From Chitinophaga parva (GTDB lineage: Bacteria > Bacteroidota > Bacteroidia > Chitinophagales > Chitinophagaceae): a DNA stretch of 64,000 bases. The notes under the pieces were generated by a model. That model was not told where the DNA came from. It saw only the letters and a list, made by a program, of their open reading frames with translations, and made no database searches. A program made the translations under genes and the position numbers. Shown here piece by piece: positions 31,788 through 40,693 of the stretch (position 1 is its first letter; the number at the start of each line of letters is the position of its first letter). The stretch spans positions 1,364,001 to 1,428,000 of the forward strand of contig NZ_QCYK01000001.1 of NCBI RefSeq assembly GCF_003071345.1, written 5' to 3'.

Positions 31788-32192
31788 ATGAGTTTTGAAA
31801 TTACAGGTAAACTGGTTGTGAAATACAACACCATGCAGCGCAGCGAGACGTTTAAGACCAGGGAGTTCGTAATTGAAAAATCCGACGATATCAATGGTCG
31901 TATTATCACCAATTACATCAAGTTCCAGGCAGTACAGGACCGCACCGCAATCGTGGACCGTTTCCAGGAAGGTGAAAACGTGAAAGTGTATTTCAACATC
32001 AAAGGCACCCGCTGGGAAAAAGACGGTAAGGTGAACTATATCACCAATCTCGATGCCTGGCGCATGGAATCCATGATGGCAGGTGCGCCCGGCGCTGATC
32101 CCCAGCCTAACTACGGTGGTTCCCAGGAGTTCACCGGTGGTACAGGCGGTGGTGCAGCAGCAACCAGCAGCGTAGACGATTTACCCTTCTAA
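31788..32192 (+). CDS. DUF3127 protein with SSB-like C-terminal tip
   Basis: 134 residues. The N-terminal ~95 residues are the DUF3127 OB-fold-like domain (MSFEITGKLVVKYNT; KTREFVIEKSDD; YIKFQAVQDRTAIVD; GENVKVYFNIKGTRWEKDGKVNYITNLDAW). A glycine-rich linker (GGTGGGAAATSS) then leads to VDDLPF, which imitates the acidic DDDIPF tip by which single-stranded DNA-binding proteins recruit partners. The order OB fold, flexible Gly linker and acidic tip is that of SSB, so a role at single-stranded DNA is plausible but unproven. It diverges from dnaA. Confidence 0.85.
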   Translation: MSFEITGKLVVKYNTMQRSETFKTREFVIEKSDDINGRIITNYIKFQAVQDRTAIVDRFQEGENVKVYFNIKGTRWEKDGKVNYITNLDAWRMESMMAGAPGADPQPNYGGSQEFTGGTGGGAAATSSVDDLPF

Positions 32193-32225
32193 GCAGCTCC
32201 TTCCCCGGCCGCTTAAGAACATAGT

Positions 32226-32279
32226 ATTCCAAAGATCAATTGTTGTTGTACAACGCTTGATCTTTGGAATTTGTTTTTT
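32226..32279 (+). terminator. Terminator of the DUF3127 gene
   Basis: A 14-bp perfect stem, ATTCCAAAGATCAA (32226-32239) with TTGATCTTTGGAAT (32257-32270), a loop that itself holds GTTGTACAAC, and a T-rich exit. Confidence 0.85.
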
Positions 32280-32372
32280 AGACAAACAAATTTTCCATAC
32301 AGCAAGCGGCCCCTACATCCTGCAAAAGCATTGCCAGTTTTTAAAACCCAAGCAGGTACACGGGAGAAATGC

Positions 32373-32380
32373 TAATTTTG
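32373..32380 (+). promoter_or_regulatory. -7 box of the FAD protein gene
   Basis: TAATTTTG matches TAnnTTTG exactly and lies 60 bp before the start at 32441. The -33 element is not obvious. Confidence 0.5.
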
Positions 32381-32440
32381 CTACCGGCAGCACTCAAAGT
32401 GCTCACAGTTTTAGGATAAACACCTAACCTCGTTTAACAC

Positions 32441-33994
32441 ATGCAACAACAGATCTCCGTAAAGCTGCTCCCATACGCAGCTGCCAGTCATCCCGACATT
32501 TTGCAGGCCGCGGCCTCCGCACTTGGTGTAGCAACTACCCGCATCACCGGGTATAATATCCTGAAACGCAGTATTGATGCGCGTTCCCGCCAGGTATGGT
32601 ACCTGCTTACCCTCCAGGTGTTTGTGGATGAACCTTATTATCACCAGTCATTTACACCCATAGCATATCCTTCACTGCCCGCTACGGCCACCCCGGTGAT
32701 CGTGATCGGTGCAGGGCCCGCCGGCCTCTTTGCGGCGCTGCGCCTCATTGAAGCGGGCCTTAAACCCATCGTGCTGGAAAGAGGACGGGACGTGCGCACC
32801 CGCCGCCGCGACCTGGCGCTGCTCAACCGCTCCGGCGTGGTAAACCCCGAATCCAACTATTGCTTTGGAGAAGGTGGCGCCGGCACCTACTCTGACGGTA
32901 AGCTGTACACACGCTCCGGCAAGCGGGGCGATATCAACAAGATCCTGCAGATCTTTGTACAGTTTGGTGCCGATGAGAAGATACTGTACGAAGCACACCC
33001 TCACATTGGTACCAATAAACTGCCCCATATCATCACAGCCATGCGGGAGCAGATCATTGCCAGCGGGGGCGCAGTACATTTTGAACAGAAGGTCACGGAA
33101 TTTATTATAAACAATGAGCAGCTGCAGGGTGTGAAAACCGCCACGGGCGCCACTTTCAACGCTAAGCATGCCATCCTGGCCACCGGCCACTCCGCCCGTG
33201 ATATCTTTGAGCTCCTGCACCGCCAGGAAATACTGATACAGGCCAAGCCATTTGCCCTGGGCGTGCGCGTGGAACACCCGCAGGCACTCATAGACAGTGT
33301 GCAGTACCACAGCGCAGTGCGCGGAGAATACCTGCCCCCCGCCTCTTACAGCCTGGTGGAACAGGTGGAAGGCCGTGGGGTGTTTTCTTTCTGCATGTGC
33401 CCCGGTGGTATCATTGCACCCGCTGCTACCAGCCCGGAAGAACTGGTGGTGAATGGATGGTCGCCCTCAAAACGGAATAACCCTTTTGCCAATTCCGGCA
33501 TGGTGGTAACCGTAGATGAAACAGACTTTGTACCCTTTGCGGATAAAGGCCCGCTGGCGGCTATGTACTACCAGCAAATGGTGGAGCGCAGGGCCTTCAG
33601 CGCCGGTGGTGGCCGGTTTGTAGCGCCGGCGCAGCGCATGACGGATTTTGTGCAGCGCAAGGTGTCTGCCACCCTGCCGGAATGCTCTTACGTACCCGGC
33701 GTGCATGCCACGGACCTTTTCCAGGTATTGCCCGCCGCTGTGGCCCAGCGCCTGGCAACGGCCTTTGTGGCTTTTGGTAAAAAGATGCGTGGCTACTACA
33801 CGGCCGATGCCATCCTGGTAGCTACGGAATCACGTACCTCTTCACCCGTGCGTATCCCGCGGGATGGCGATACACTCATGCATCCCCAGATCAAAGGCTT
33901 ATACCCCTGTGGGGAAGGCGCAGGCTATGCCGGTGGCATTGTGAGCGCCGCCATGGACGGGGAACGCGTGGCAGTGGCCATTGCAGCATTATAA
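32441..33994 (+). CDS. FAD-dependent oxidoreductase (COG2509 type)
   Basis: 517 residues. An N-terminal ~80-residue domain of the kind attached to this family is followed by the FAD Rossmann motif VIVIGAGPAGLFAAL (GAGPAG at 90-95), LERG at the end of beta-2, and NPESNYCFGEGGAGTYSDGKLYTRS, which identifies the uncharacterised FAD-dependent dehydrogenase group. The C-terminus PCGEGAGYAGGIVSAAMDGERVA closes the FAD site. Cytoplasmic, length normal; its substrate is not known in any relative I can recall. Followed by a two-component ABC exporter. Confidence 0.9.
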   Translation: MQQQISVKLLPYAAASHPDILQAAASALGVATTRITGYNILKRSIDARSRQVWYLLTLQVFVDEPYYHQSFTPIAYPSLPATATPVIVIGAGPAGLFAALRLIEAGLKPIVLERGRDVRTRRRDLALLNRSGVVNPESNYCFGEGGAGTYSDGKLYTRSGKRGDINKILQIFVQFGADEKILYEAHPHIGTNKLPHIITAMREQIIASGGAVHFEQKVTEFIINNEQLQGVKTATGATFNAKHAILATGHSARDIFELLHRQEILIQAKPFALGVRVEHPQALIDSVQYHSAVRGEYLPPASYSLVEQVEGRGVFSFCMCPGGIIAPAATSPEELVVNGWSPSKRNNPFANSGMVVTVDETDFVPFADKGPLAAMYYQQMVERRAFSAGGGRFVAPAQRMTDFVQRKVSATLPECSYVPGVHATDLFQVLPAAVAQRLATAFVAFGKKMRGYYTADAILVATESRTSSPVRIPRDGDTLMHPQIKGLYPCGEGAGYAGGIVSAAMDGERVAVAIAAL

Positions 33995-34045
33995 AATGTC
34001 GGGGCTTTGTATTATCTTCCCTTTTATATCCACAAAGCCACGACT

Positions 34046-34975
34046 ATGCATTTGCTCCAGGTATCCCACCTCAAAAAATACTACGCAACCCATAAGGCAG
34101 TAGACGATATCAGCTTTGACATTCCTTCCGGTAGCATCTTTGGATTACTGGGCCCTAACGGTGCCGGGAAAACGACATTGCTGCGCATGATCACCGGCAT
34201 CATCTTCCCGGATGAGGGCCGGATCACATTTGATGGGCATCCTTACCATGCCCTGGAAAACAGTGGCAGCATTGGTTACATGCCCGAAGAACGGGGGCTG
34301 TACAAGAAAATGAAGGTAGAAGAGCAGGTGCAATACCTGGCCCGGTTAAAAGGGCTGAGCAGCGGCGAAGCCAACGCGCAGATAAACTATTGGTTCAATA
34401 AATTTGACATCAACAACTGGCGGCACAAGAAGATTGAAGAACTGAGCAAGGGCATGCACCAGAAAGTACAGTTTATCTCCACTATTGTGCACAAGCCCAA
34501 ACTGCTCATCCTTGATGAGCCCTTCTCCGGCCTGGACCCCATCAATGCTAATCTTATCAAGGACGAGATCTTCCAACTGGCAAAGGATGGCACCACTATC
34601 ATTTTCTCCACGCACCGCATGGGCGAGGTGGAAGAGATCTGCAGCAGTATTGTGCTGATCAACCAGGGGAAGAAGATCCTGGATGGCGCGGTAAACCAGA
34701 TCAAGCAGGACTTCAAGGAAGGGCTTTACAAGATCGGCTTCAATGGCCCGGTAAATTTTGCACACATGGCCACCTATCATTTTGAACTGGTACGCCAGCA
34801 GGGCAATGAATATATTGTCCGTAAAAACCGCGACAGTACTACCAATGAGATCCTGAACCATTTCATCCGCCAGGATGTACAGGTAAATCATTTTGAAGAG
34901 ATCCTGCCCAGCCTTAATGATATTTTCATTCGCCAGGTAAAAGCCATGGACATGCCGGTTCCGGACATGGCGTAA
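34046..34975 (+). CDS. ABC transporter ATP-binding protein (NatA-like)
   Basis: 309 residues from the ATG at 34046; an earlier in-frame TTG is not supported. Walker A GPNGAGKT is at 36-43, the Q-loop region is IGYMPEERGLYKKM, the signature is LSKGMHQKVQ, Walker B is LLILDEPFSGLDP and the switch His is in STHRM. A C-terminal ~80-residue DUF4162-type extension follows. It lies 31 bp before the permease gene and forms an exporter with it, of the type used for Na+, drugs or unknown substrates. Confidence 0.92.
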   Translation: MHLLQVSHLKKYYATHKAVDDISFDIPSGSIFGLLGPNGAGKTTLLRMITGIIFPDEGRITFDGHPYHALENSGSIGYMPEERGLYKKMKVEEQVQYLARLKGLSSGEANAQINYWFNKFDINNWRHKKIEELSKGMHQKVQFISTIVHKPKLLILDEPFSGLDPINANLIKDEIFQLAKDGTTIIFSTHRMGEVEEICSSIVLINQGKKILDGAVNQIKQDFKEGLYKIGFNGPVNFAHMATYHFELVRQQGNEYIVRKNRDSTTNEILNHFIRQDVQVNHFEEILPSLNDIFIRQVKAMDMPVPDMA

Positions 34976-35006
34976 GCATTTATTAACCCTCCAAACTTAA
35001 GCACCC

Positions 35007-36311
35007 ATGAATAAAATATGGCTCATCATAAAGCGGGAATACCTTACCCGTGTACGTAAGAAGTCCTTCCTGGTCACCACTTTCCTGGTGCCCGTTTTCT
35101 TTGCCGCGCTGATCGTAACACCTGGCCTCATGATGATGGATAAGAGTAACGATGAGCGCATTGCCGTGGTAGATGAAAGTGGCCTGTTCAAAGACCGCCT
35201 GCGCGATGCGGATGGCGTGTATTACAAATACCAGCAGGATACCCGCATAGACTCCATCCGCGTGCATTTCAAGGAAAAAGGGTTTACCGGTGTGCTGTAC
35301 CTGCCTGCTTTTGAAATGGACCGCATCAGTACCCTCAATGTGCAATACTACTCCCAGGGGCAGCCCGGCCTTACCCTGCAGGCAAAGCTGAATAGCGATG
35401 TGACAAACGCCGTGGAAGACCTGCGCATGGAAAAAGCTGGCATTGACAAAGAAAAGCTCAACAGCATCCGCACAGATATCCGGGTAACACCGGTAAACGC
35501 CGCCGGCCAGCAGGGCAGCGCAGGCGTAGCCTTTGGCGTGGGCTATGGCAGCGGGTTCCTGATCTACATGGTGCTCATCCTCTTTGGCATGCAGGTAATG
35601 CGGGGGGTGTCTGAAGAAAAGACCAGCCGCATAGCGGAAGTGATGATCTCCAGTGTAAAACCTTTCCAGTTGATGATGGGCAAGATCCTGGGCGTGGGTG
35701 CAGTAGGCCTCACGCAGTTCCTCATCTGGATAGGCCTCACCACGTTCTTCTGGACCCTGGCGCTGCCGGCCATCTTAGGTCATGCCGCTGCAGATGCAGC
35801 GGTGGCCAGCTCCCCGCAAATGGCTAATATGCAGCAGATGATGCACCACATTGGCGATGGCATGAAGGCTGTGAATGCGCCCCTGCTCATTGTTTGCTTT
35901 GTGTTCTATTTCCTGGGCGGTTACTTGTTTTATGCAGCCTTGTTTGCGGCCGTGGGAAGCCTTGTAAACGAAGATGCAAACGAGGCCCAGTCCATGACAT
36001 TGCCGGTGACCATGCCAGTGATCGTGGCATTGTTTATCATGTTCAAAGCAGTCAGCAAACCTACCAGTGCACTGGCGGTTTGGGGCAGTATTATTCCCTT
36101 CACCTCACCGGTGGTGATGATGGCCAGGCTGCCTTATGGCATGCCTGGTACGGTAACGTGGGTACAATTGATCTTATCCATGCTGTTACTGATACTGGGT
36201 TTCCTGGGTACTACCTGGGTGGCGGGCAAGATCTACCGCACCGGCATTTTGATGTACGGTAAAAAGATCACCTGGGGCGAGGCGGTGAAATGGATCTTCC
36301 GGAAAAGTTAG
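35007..36311 (+). CDS. ABC-2 type permease (NatB-like)
   Basis: 434 residues: a first helix (SFLVTTFLVPVFFAALIV), a large extracytoplasmic domain (~45-180) and five or six further helices from ~185 on (FLIYMVLILFGMQVM; LTQFLIWIGLTTFFW; LLIVCFVFYFLGGYLFYAALF; MPVIVALFIMF; LILSMLLLILGFLGTTWVAG). The phrase GVSEEKTSRIAEVMISSVKPFQLMMGKILG is the family signature. Partner of the preceding ATPase; five bases before the next gene. Confidence 0.9.
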   Translation: MNKIWLIIKREYLTRVRKKSFLVTTFLVPVFFAALIVTPGLMMMDKSNDERIAVVDESGLFKDRLRDADGVYYKYQQDTRIDSIRVHFKEKGFTGVLYLPAFEMDRISTLNVQYYSQGQPGLTLQAKLNSDVTNAVEDLRMEKAGIDKEKLNSIRTDIRVTPVNAAGQQGSAGVAFGVGYGSGFLIYMVLILFGMQVMRGVSEEKTSRIAEVMISSVKPFQLMMGKILGVGAVGLTQFLIWIGLTTFFWTLALPAILGHAAADAAVASSPQMANMQQMMHHIGDGMKAVNAPLLIVCFVFYFLGGYLFYAALFAAVGSLVNEDANEAQSMTLPVTMPVIVALFIMFKAVSKPTSALAVWGSIIPFTSPVVMMARLPYGMPGTVTWVQLILSMLLLILGFLGTTWVAGKIYRTGILMYGKKITWGEAVKWIFRKS

Positions 36312-36316
36312 TACCG

Positions 36317-36991
36317 ATGAAACGATTAATTGTGTTATGCCTGTTGCTTTGTGGTGCTGGCCAGGCAATGGCCCAGTCTATGGGCCGGATGGCCAGGCGG
36401 AATACGTCCGTGGACATTTCCACTACCGTGGAGAACCGCCAGCAGCGCAGCTTTGCTAATGTGCTGCTCATTGGCACGGGCAACTATTTCAGCCGCAATA
36501 CCTGGCAGCATATCTGCATGCAATTGCAGGACCGGCTGAAGGCTTATCATATTGCAGCCCGCTATCAATACCTGAGCCGCGATTCCATGGAGGCCAAACG
36601 CCAATATGCGCAGCTTATGCAGGAAAATAAATTTGACGCGGTAGTATGGTTTGCCTGCGATGGGCAGGCCCACCTGAGTGAACTGCTGCACCAGCCTTCG
36701 TATATGGATGCCTACGGCAATGCCTGGGGCGGTGGCACGATAAAGCGCCCGGCTACAGACCAGGATTCCTCCCTGGCCTTGAATGGAGAAAGGGGCGATA
36801 ACCTGCTCAACGAGCAGCGCTGGATGCTGACGGTATATACACCAGGGCCGGATGCTGCGGTGGTATGGGCCGCGGATATGACCACCCGGGTGATGGAGCT
36901 CAATGAGAAATCATACCGGAAGGTGACTGACGCGTTGCTGGCGCAGATGGAAAAGAATCAGATATTGCCCGTAACGGAGGCTAAGAAATAA
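36317..36991 (+). CDS. Exported protein of unknown function in ABC operon
   Basis: 224 residues from the ATG at 36317, five bases after the permease stop. The signal peptide ends AGQAMAQ. The mature part alternates helices and strands (VLLIGTGNYFSRNTWQHICMQLQDRLKAY; FDAVVWFACDGQAHLSELL; WMLTVYTPGPDAAVVWAADMTTRVMELNEKSY) and resembles nothing I can name with certainty. Its position suggests a periplasmic accessory of the exporter. A strong bidirectional terminator follows. Confidence 0.75.
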   Translation: MKRLIVLCLLLCGAGQAMAQSMGRMARRNTSVDISTTVENRQQRSFANVLLIGTGNYFSRNTWQHICMQLQDRLKAYHIAARYQYLSRDSMEAKRQYAQLMQENKFDAVVWFACDGQAHLSELLHQPSYMDAYGNAWGGGTIKRPATDQDSSLALNGERGDNLLNEQRWMLTVYTPGPDAAVVWAADMTTRVMELNEKSYRKVTDALLAQMEKNQILPVTEAKK

Positions 36992-36996
36992 AACGG

Positions 36997-37026
36997 AGGC
37001 GGCGGGAAACCTCCCGCCGCCTTTTT
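36997..37026. terminator. Bidirectional terminator
   Basis: AGGCGGCGGGA (36997-37007) pairs with TCCCGCCGCCT (37012-37022), then TTTTTAT. It serves the ABC operon and the converging nitronate monooxygenase gene, whose stop it overlaps. Confidence 0.85.
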
Positions 37027-37972
37027 ATACCAGCAGGCTACCTATGCGCCGGGTAGTCGCTGCAAATTCATCCCAGATCTCCTGCACCACTTCGGCGGCC
37101 GGTTTTATCTGCCCGATGAGCGCACATACCTGTCCTATTTCCAGTTCCCCTTCTTCCAGGTTGCCTTCAAACATGCCGGCTTTGGCGCGTGCGCGGCCCA
37201 GCAGGTTTTTGAGTGCTTCGGGGCTGGCCCCTGCATCTTCAGCCGTTTTTACGGCGTCGTAAAAATGATTTTTGAGCAGGCGCACCGGTGTCAGTTTTTT
37301 CAGCGCCACCATGGTATCACCTTCCTTGGCCGCCACCACCGCCTGTTTGAAGTGCTCATGCGATGATGCTTCCGGTGTGGCTACAAAGCGGCTGCCCACC
37401 TGCACGCCTTCTGCCCCCAGTGCAAAAGCCGCTGCCATAGCTTTTCCCGAGCCAATGCCGCCTGCGGCAATCAGCGGGATCTTTAACTGTGCGGCCACGC
37501 CGGGGATCAGCACCAGGGTGGTGGTTTCCTCGCGCCCGTTATGCCCGCCGGCTTCAAAGCCTTCCGCTACCACGGCATCCACGCCGGCAGCCTCGCTTTT
37601 CAGGGCAAACGCCGTACTGGATACCACGTGCACCACGGTGATGCCCGCTGCTTTCAGCACCGGTGTCCAGGTTTTGGGATTGCCTGCGGAAGTAAATACG
37701 ATGGGAACTTTTTCTTCCACAATGATGCCGATCAGCTGTTCCGTATCCGGGTAGAGTAGTGGCACATTTACGCCAAAGGGCTTACTGGTGGCGCCTTTGC
37801 AGGCTTGTATGTGCGCCCGCAGTACATCCGGGTACATGCTGCCTGCGCCAATGATCCCCAGCCCGCCGGCATTGCTGACCGCCGCTGCCAGCCTCCAGCC
37901 GCTGGCCCAGATCATCCCTGCCTGGATAATGGGGTATTGGATATGGAATAATTCGGTGATGCGATTTTTCAT
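37025..37972 (-). CDS. Nitronate monooxygenase / 2-nitropropane dioxygenase family
   Basis: 315 residues, an FMN TIM barrel. The N-terminus (LFHIQYPIIQAGMIWASGWRLAAAVSNAGGLGIIGAGSM) is diagnostic; the catalytic base is H144 in AEGFEAGGHNG; FMN-phosphate contacts are IAAGGIGSG and GAEGVQVGSRF. These enzymes oxidise toxic alkyl nitronates; the related FabK enoyl-ACP reductases share the fold, and the sequence alone cannot fully separate the two. Stand-alone gene with a repeat island immediately upstream of its start. Confidence 0.88.
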   Translation of the reverse strand: MKNRITELFHIQYPIIQAGMIWASGWRLAAAVSNAGGLGIIGAGSMYPDVLRAHIQACKGATSKPFGVNVPLLYPDTEQLIGIIVEEKVPIVFTSAGNPKTWTPVLKAAGITVVHVVSSTAFALKSEAAGVDAVVAEGFEAGGHNGREETTTLVLIPGVAAQLKIPLIAAGGIGSGKAMAAAFALGAEGVQVGSRFVATPEASSHEHFKQAVVAAKEGDTMVALKKLTPVRLLKNHFYDAVKTAEDAGASPEALKNLLGRARAKAGMFEGNLEEGELEIGQVCALIGQIKPAAEVVQEIWDEFAATTRRIGSLLV

Positions 37973-37973
37973 T

Positions 37974-38006
37974 GTACAAGGTACAAGGTACAGTATACAA
38001 GGTACT
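37974..38006. repeat. Degenerate repeat island (word GTACAAG)
   Basis: GTACAAG occurs at 37974-37980 and 37981-37987, followed by GTACAGTATACAAGGTAC. The block begins next to the start codon of the nitronate monooxygenase gene, so it is in the leader of that mRNA. Confidence 0.55.
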
Positions 38007-38090
38007 TAAAGTTTGTTACACAAATGAGCCCGGGTATGGCGATGTACGGCAGTGCGCAGGCATCAACCGGGAAAGTACACGCTGTACAAC

Positions 38091-39077
38091 TTACCCCAGG
38101 TCAATCTCCGTATTATCCCCGATGTTCAAACTCTGGGAAAGCCCGCGGATATTGGCATCCGAACCAATGAGGGAAGATTTGAGCACCACCTCGTGCAGGT
38201 TGCTGTAAGAGCCTACGATGGAGTCTTTTACAATGGAGTAATTAACGGTGGTGTTATCGCCGATGGCCACGTTAGGGCCGATGATGGTATTTTTAATATT
38301 GCAATTTTCACCAATGCTTACCGGGGGAATGATGATGGTGTTTTCAAAAGCCGGCAGTTCCGCGGGTTTCTGCTTTTTGAGCAGGATGGCATTGGTTTCC
38401 AGCAGGGTTTCCTTGCGGCCACAGTCAAACCAGTTGCTCACTTTATACGCCTGCATTTTTACGCCATGGCGGATCATGCATTCCAGGGCGTCGGTGAGCT
38501 GGTATTCATCGTGCGATTTGATCTTGTTGTTCACGTTGTCCTGGAGGCAGTCAAACAGCTGCACGGTTTCACGGATCTTATACAGGCCCACCAGCGCCAT
38601 ATTCGATTTGGGGATCTGCGGCTTTTCCACCACGCGGGTGAAGATGTGGTTCTCATCCATTTCGCCCACCCCGAAATTACGGGGATCGTCCACTTTCTTT
38701 ACGCCCAGCAGGGAATGGGGTGCAGCGATCACTTCCTTGATATTGGACTCCACGATGGTATCACCCAGCACGATCAGCACTTCGTCGTCCTGTACAATAC
38801 TGCGGGTAAGCAGGATGGCATGACCCGTGCCTTCGCGGCTGGTCTGCTGCACAAAGTGACAGGTGAGTTGCGGGTATTTCTGCTCTACGTAGTGCTGTAT
38901 TTTTTCACCGAGGTAGCCTACCACGAACACAAATTCCGTGATCCCGGCTTCTACCAGCTGGTCTATGATGATACTGAGAATGGTTTTTCCGGCCAGGGGA
39001 ATCAGCGCTTTAGGCTGTGTATATGTATGTGGCCGCAGCTTGGTGCCAGCCCCGGCTACGGGTATGATCGCCTTCAT
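38091..39077 (-). CDS. Sugar-1-phosphate nucleotidyltransferase with LbH domain
   Basis: 328 residues. The nucleotidyltransferase N-terminus VAGAGTKLRPHTYTQPKALIPLAGK (residues ~7-31) has the G-x-G-T motif but Lys in place of the usual Arg. LGDTIV carries the metal-binding Asp, NFGVGEMDEN and VVEKPQIPKS follow. From ~245 on there are left-handed beta-helix hexapeptides (IIIPPVSIGENCNIKNTIIGPNVAIGDN). It activates a sugar phosphate, probably glucose-1-phosphate with dTTP or UTP, for polysaccharide or nucleotide-sugar synthesis. Divergent from glyA. Confidence 0.88.
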   Translation of the reverse strand: MKAIIPVAGAGTKLRPHTYTQPKALIPLAGKTILSIIIDQLVEAGITEFVFVVGYLGEKIQHYVEQKYPQLTCHFVQQTSREGTGHAILLTRSIVQDDEVLIVLGDTIVESNIKEVIAAPHSLLGVKKVDDPRNFGVGEMDENHIFTRVVEKPQIPKSNMALVGLYKIRETVQLFDCLQDNVNNKIKSHDEYQLTDALECMIRHGVKMQAYKVSNWFDCGRKETLLETNAILLKKQKPAELPAFENTIIIPPVSIGENCNIKNTIIGPNVAIGDNTTVNYSIVKDSIVGSYSNLHEVVLKSSLIGSDANIRGLSQSLNIGDNTEIDLG

Positions 39078-39232
39078 TTAGTCGATATGATTTCGTGAAG
39101 AAGTGCAGATGACCTCTCAATGACAATGCGGCAAAATTACTAATATTTTATGAATGCCAACGATTGCGGGGCTGGTGAACAGGGCAGATACAACGTTTTA
39201 GTGATATAGGACCGGACAGATTTGCCAGGACC

Positions 39233-39263
39233 TTGCATTTGACCCACCATTACTGTAAATTTG
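39233..39263 (+). promoter_or_regulatory. Promoter of glyA
   Basis: TTG (39233-39235) and the exact -7 box TAAATTTG (39256-39263) are 20 bp apart, 14 bp before the ATG. Confidence 0.65.
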
Positions 39264-39277
39264 CACAAATTTTCATC

Positions 39278-40555
39278 ATGCAAAGAGATACGCAAATATT
39301 TGATATCATCCGTCAGGAACTGGAGCGCCAGCGCCACGGCATTGAATTGATCGCATCAGAAAACTTCACCAGCAGCCAGGTTATGCAGGCTATGGGTAAT
39401 GTGATGACCAATAAATATGCTGAAGGCTATCCCGGCAGAAGGTATTATGGTGGTTGCGAAGTGGTGGACCTCAGCGAGCAGCTGGCCATCGATCGCGCCA
39501 AACAAATATTTGGTGTGGAGTATGCTAACGTGCAGCCCCACTCCGGCGCACAGGCCAATGCGGCCGTGCTGCTGGCCATCCTCAATGCAGGCGATAAGAT
39601 CCTGGGCCTGGACCTCAGCATGGGGGGCCATCTCACCCACGGTTCCGCGGTAAACTTCTCCGGTAAGCTGTATGAGCCTCACTTCTACGGCGTGAACAAA
39701 GAAACCGGCCTGGTTGAATACGATAAAATGGAAGAAGTGGCCAAGCGTGAAAAGCCAAAGGTGATCATCTGTGGTGCTTCCGCTTACAGCCGCGATTGGG
39801 ATTATAAACGCATCCGCGAAATTGCAGACAGCGTAGGCGCTTTTGTAATGGCAGACATTGCACACCCTGCAGGGCTGATCGCAAAAGGCCTGCTGAACTC
39901 CCCGTTTGAGCATTGCCATTTTGTAACCACCACCACCCACAAGACACTGCGCGGGCCCCGTGGCGGTATGATCATGATGGGCAAGGATTTTGAAAATCCC
40001 TTTGGCCTCAAAACACCCAAAGGCGAAGTGCGCATGATGAGCAACCTGCTGGATATGGCCGTATTCCCCGGCATACAGGGCGGCCCGCTGGAGCACGTAA
40101 TTGCTGCCAAGGCCGTATCTTTCTTCGAGATCCTCTCCGACGATTATACTGTTTACGCAAAACAGATCCTGAAAAATGCACAGGCCATGTCCAAACACTT
40201 CCTGGACAAGGGCTACCAGATCGTATCCGGCGGTACAGACAACCACCTGATGCTGATAGACCTGCGCAACAAGAACATCTCCGGTAAGAAAGCGGAGCAA
40301 ACGCTGGTAAAAGCAGACATCACCATCAACAAGAACATGGTGCCTTTTGATGACAAGTCTCCCTTCGTTACTTCCGGTATCCGTATTGGCGTCCCGGCTA
40401 TCACCACCCGTGGCCTGAAAGAAGAGCACATGGGCCAGATCGTAACCTGGATAGACCAGCTGATCATGGACAGTGATAACGAAACCACCATCGCCAAAGT
40501 ACGCGGTGATGTGAATGCGTTTATGAAACAGTTCCCGCTGTATCCTGAAATGTAA
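39278..40555 (+). CDS. glyA: Serine hydroxymethyltransferase
   Basis: 425 residues from the ATG at 39278, the normal length; the -7 box excludes the earlier in-frame start. The PLP lysine is K222 in [16 protein letters not shown]; other conserved stretches are [38 protein letters not shown] and ADIAHPAGL. It interconverts serine and glycine with tetrahydrofolate and supplies one-carbon units. Monocistronic, with a clear promoter and terminator. Confidence 0.97.
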   Translation: MQRDTQIFDIIRQELERQRHGIELIASENFTSSQVMQAMGNVMTNKYAEGYPGRRYYGGCEVVDLSEQLAIDRAKQIFGVEYANVQPHSGAQANAAVLLAILNAGDKILGLDLSMGGHLTHGSAVNFSGKLYEPHFYGVNKETGLVEYDKMEEVAKREKPKVIICGASAYSRDWDYKRIREIADSVGAFVMADIAHPAGLIAKGLLNSPFEHCHFVTTTTHKTLRGPRGGMIMMGKDFENPFGLKTPKGEVRMMSNLLDMAVFPGIQGGPLEHVIAAKAVSFFEILSDDYTVYAKQILKNAQAMSKHFLDKGYQIVSGGTDNHLMLIDLRNKNISGKKAEQTLVKADITINKNMVPFDDKSPFVTSGIRIGVPAITTRGLKEEHMGQIVTWIDQLIMDSDNETTIAKVRGDVNAFMKQFPLYPEM

Positions 40556-40580
40556 TGCAGTGGATGCTACATATTGGAAG

Positions 40581-40609
40581 CGGCCTGCCTTTGCGCAGGC
40601 CGTTTTTTT
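40581..40609 (+). terminator. Terminator of glyA
   Basis: CGGCCTGC (40581-40588) and GCAGGCCG (40595-40602), then TTTTTTT. Confidence 0.9.
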
Positions 40610-40633
40610 ATGCATGCCATTGGCCGCAGGCCC

Positions 40634-40664
40634 CAAAAAAAAGCTGCCAGTGGGTACCGGCAGC
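40634..40664 (-). terminator. Terminator of the M20 hydrolase operon
   Basis: On the minus strand GCTGCC and GGCAGC (plus 40643-40648 and 40659-40664) form a stem followed by eight Ts. Confidence 0.8.
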
Positions 40665-40693
40665 ATTTTGCAGTAAGTAAAGCCAATATGATT

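Noticed and set aside
37974..38006. Short repeats considered as a CRISPR array
   Set aside because: Units are 7 bp, degenerate and without spacers; no cas genes in the window. The same holds for the other repeat islands.
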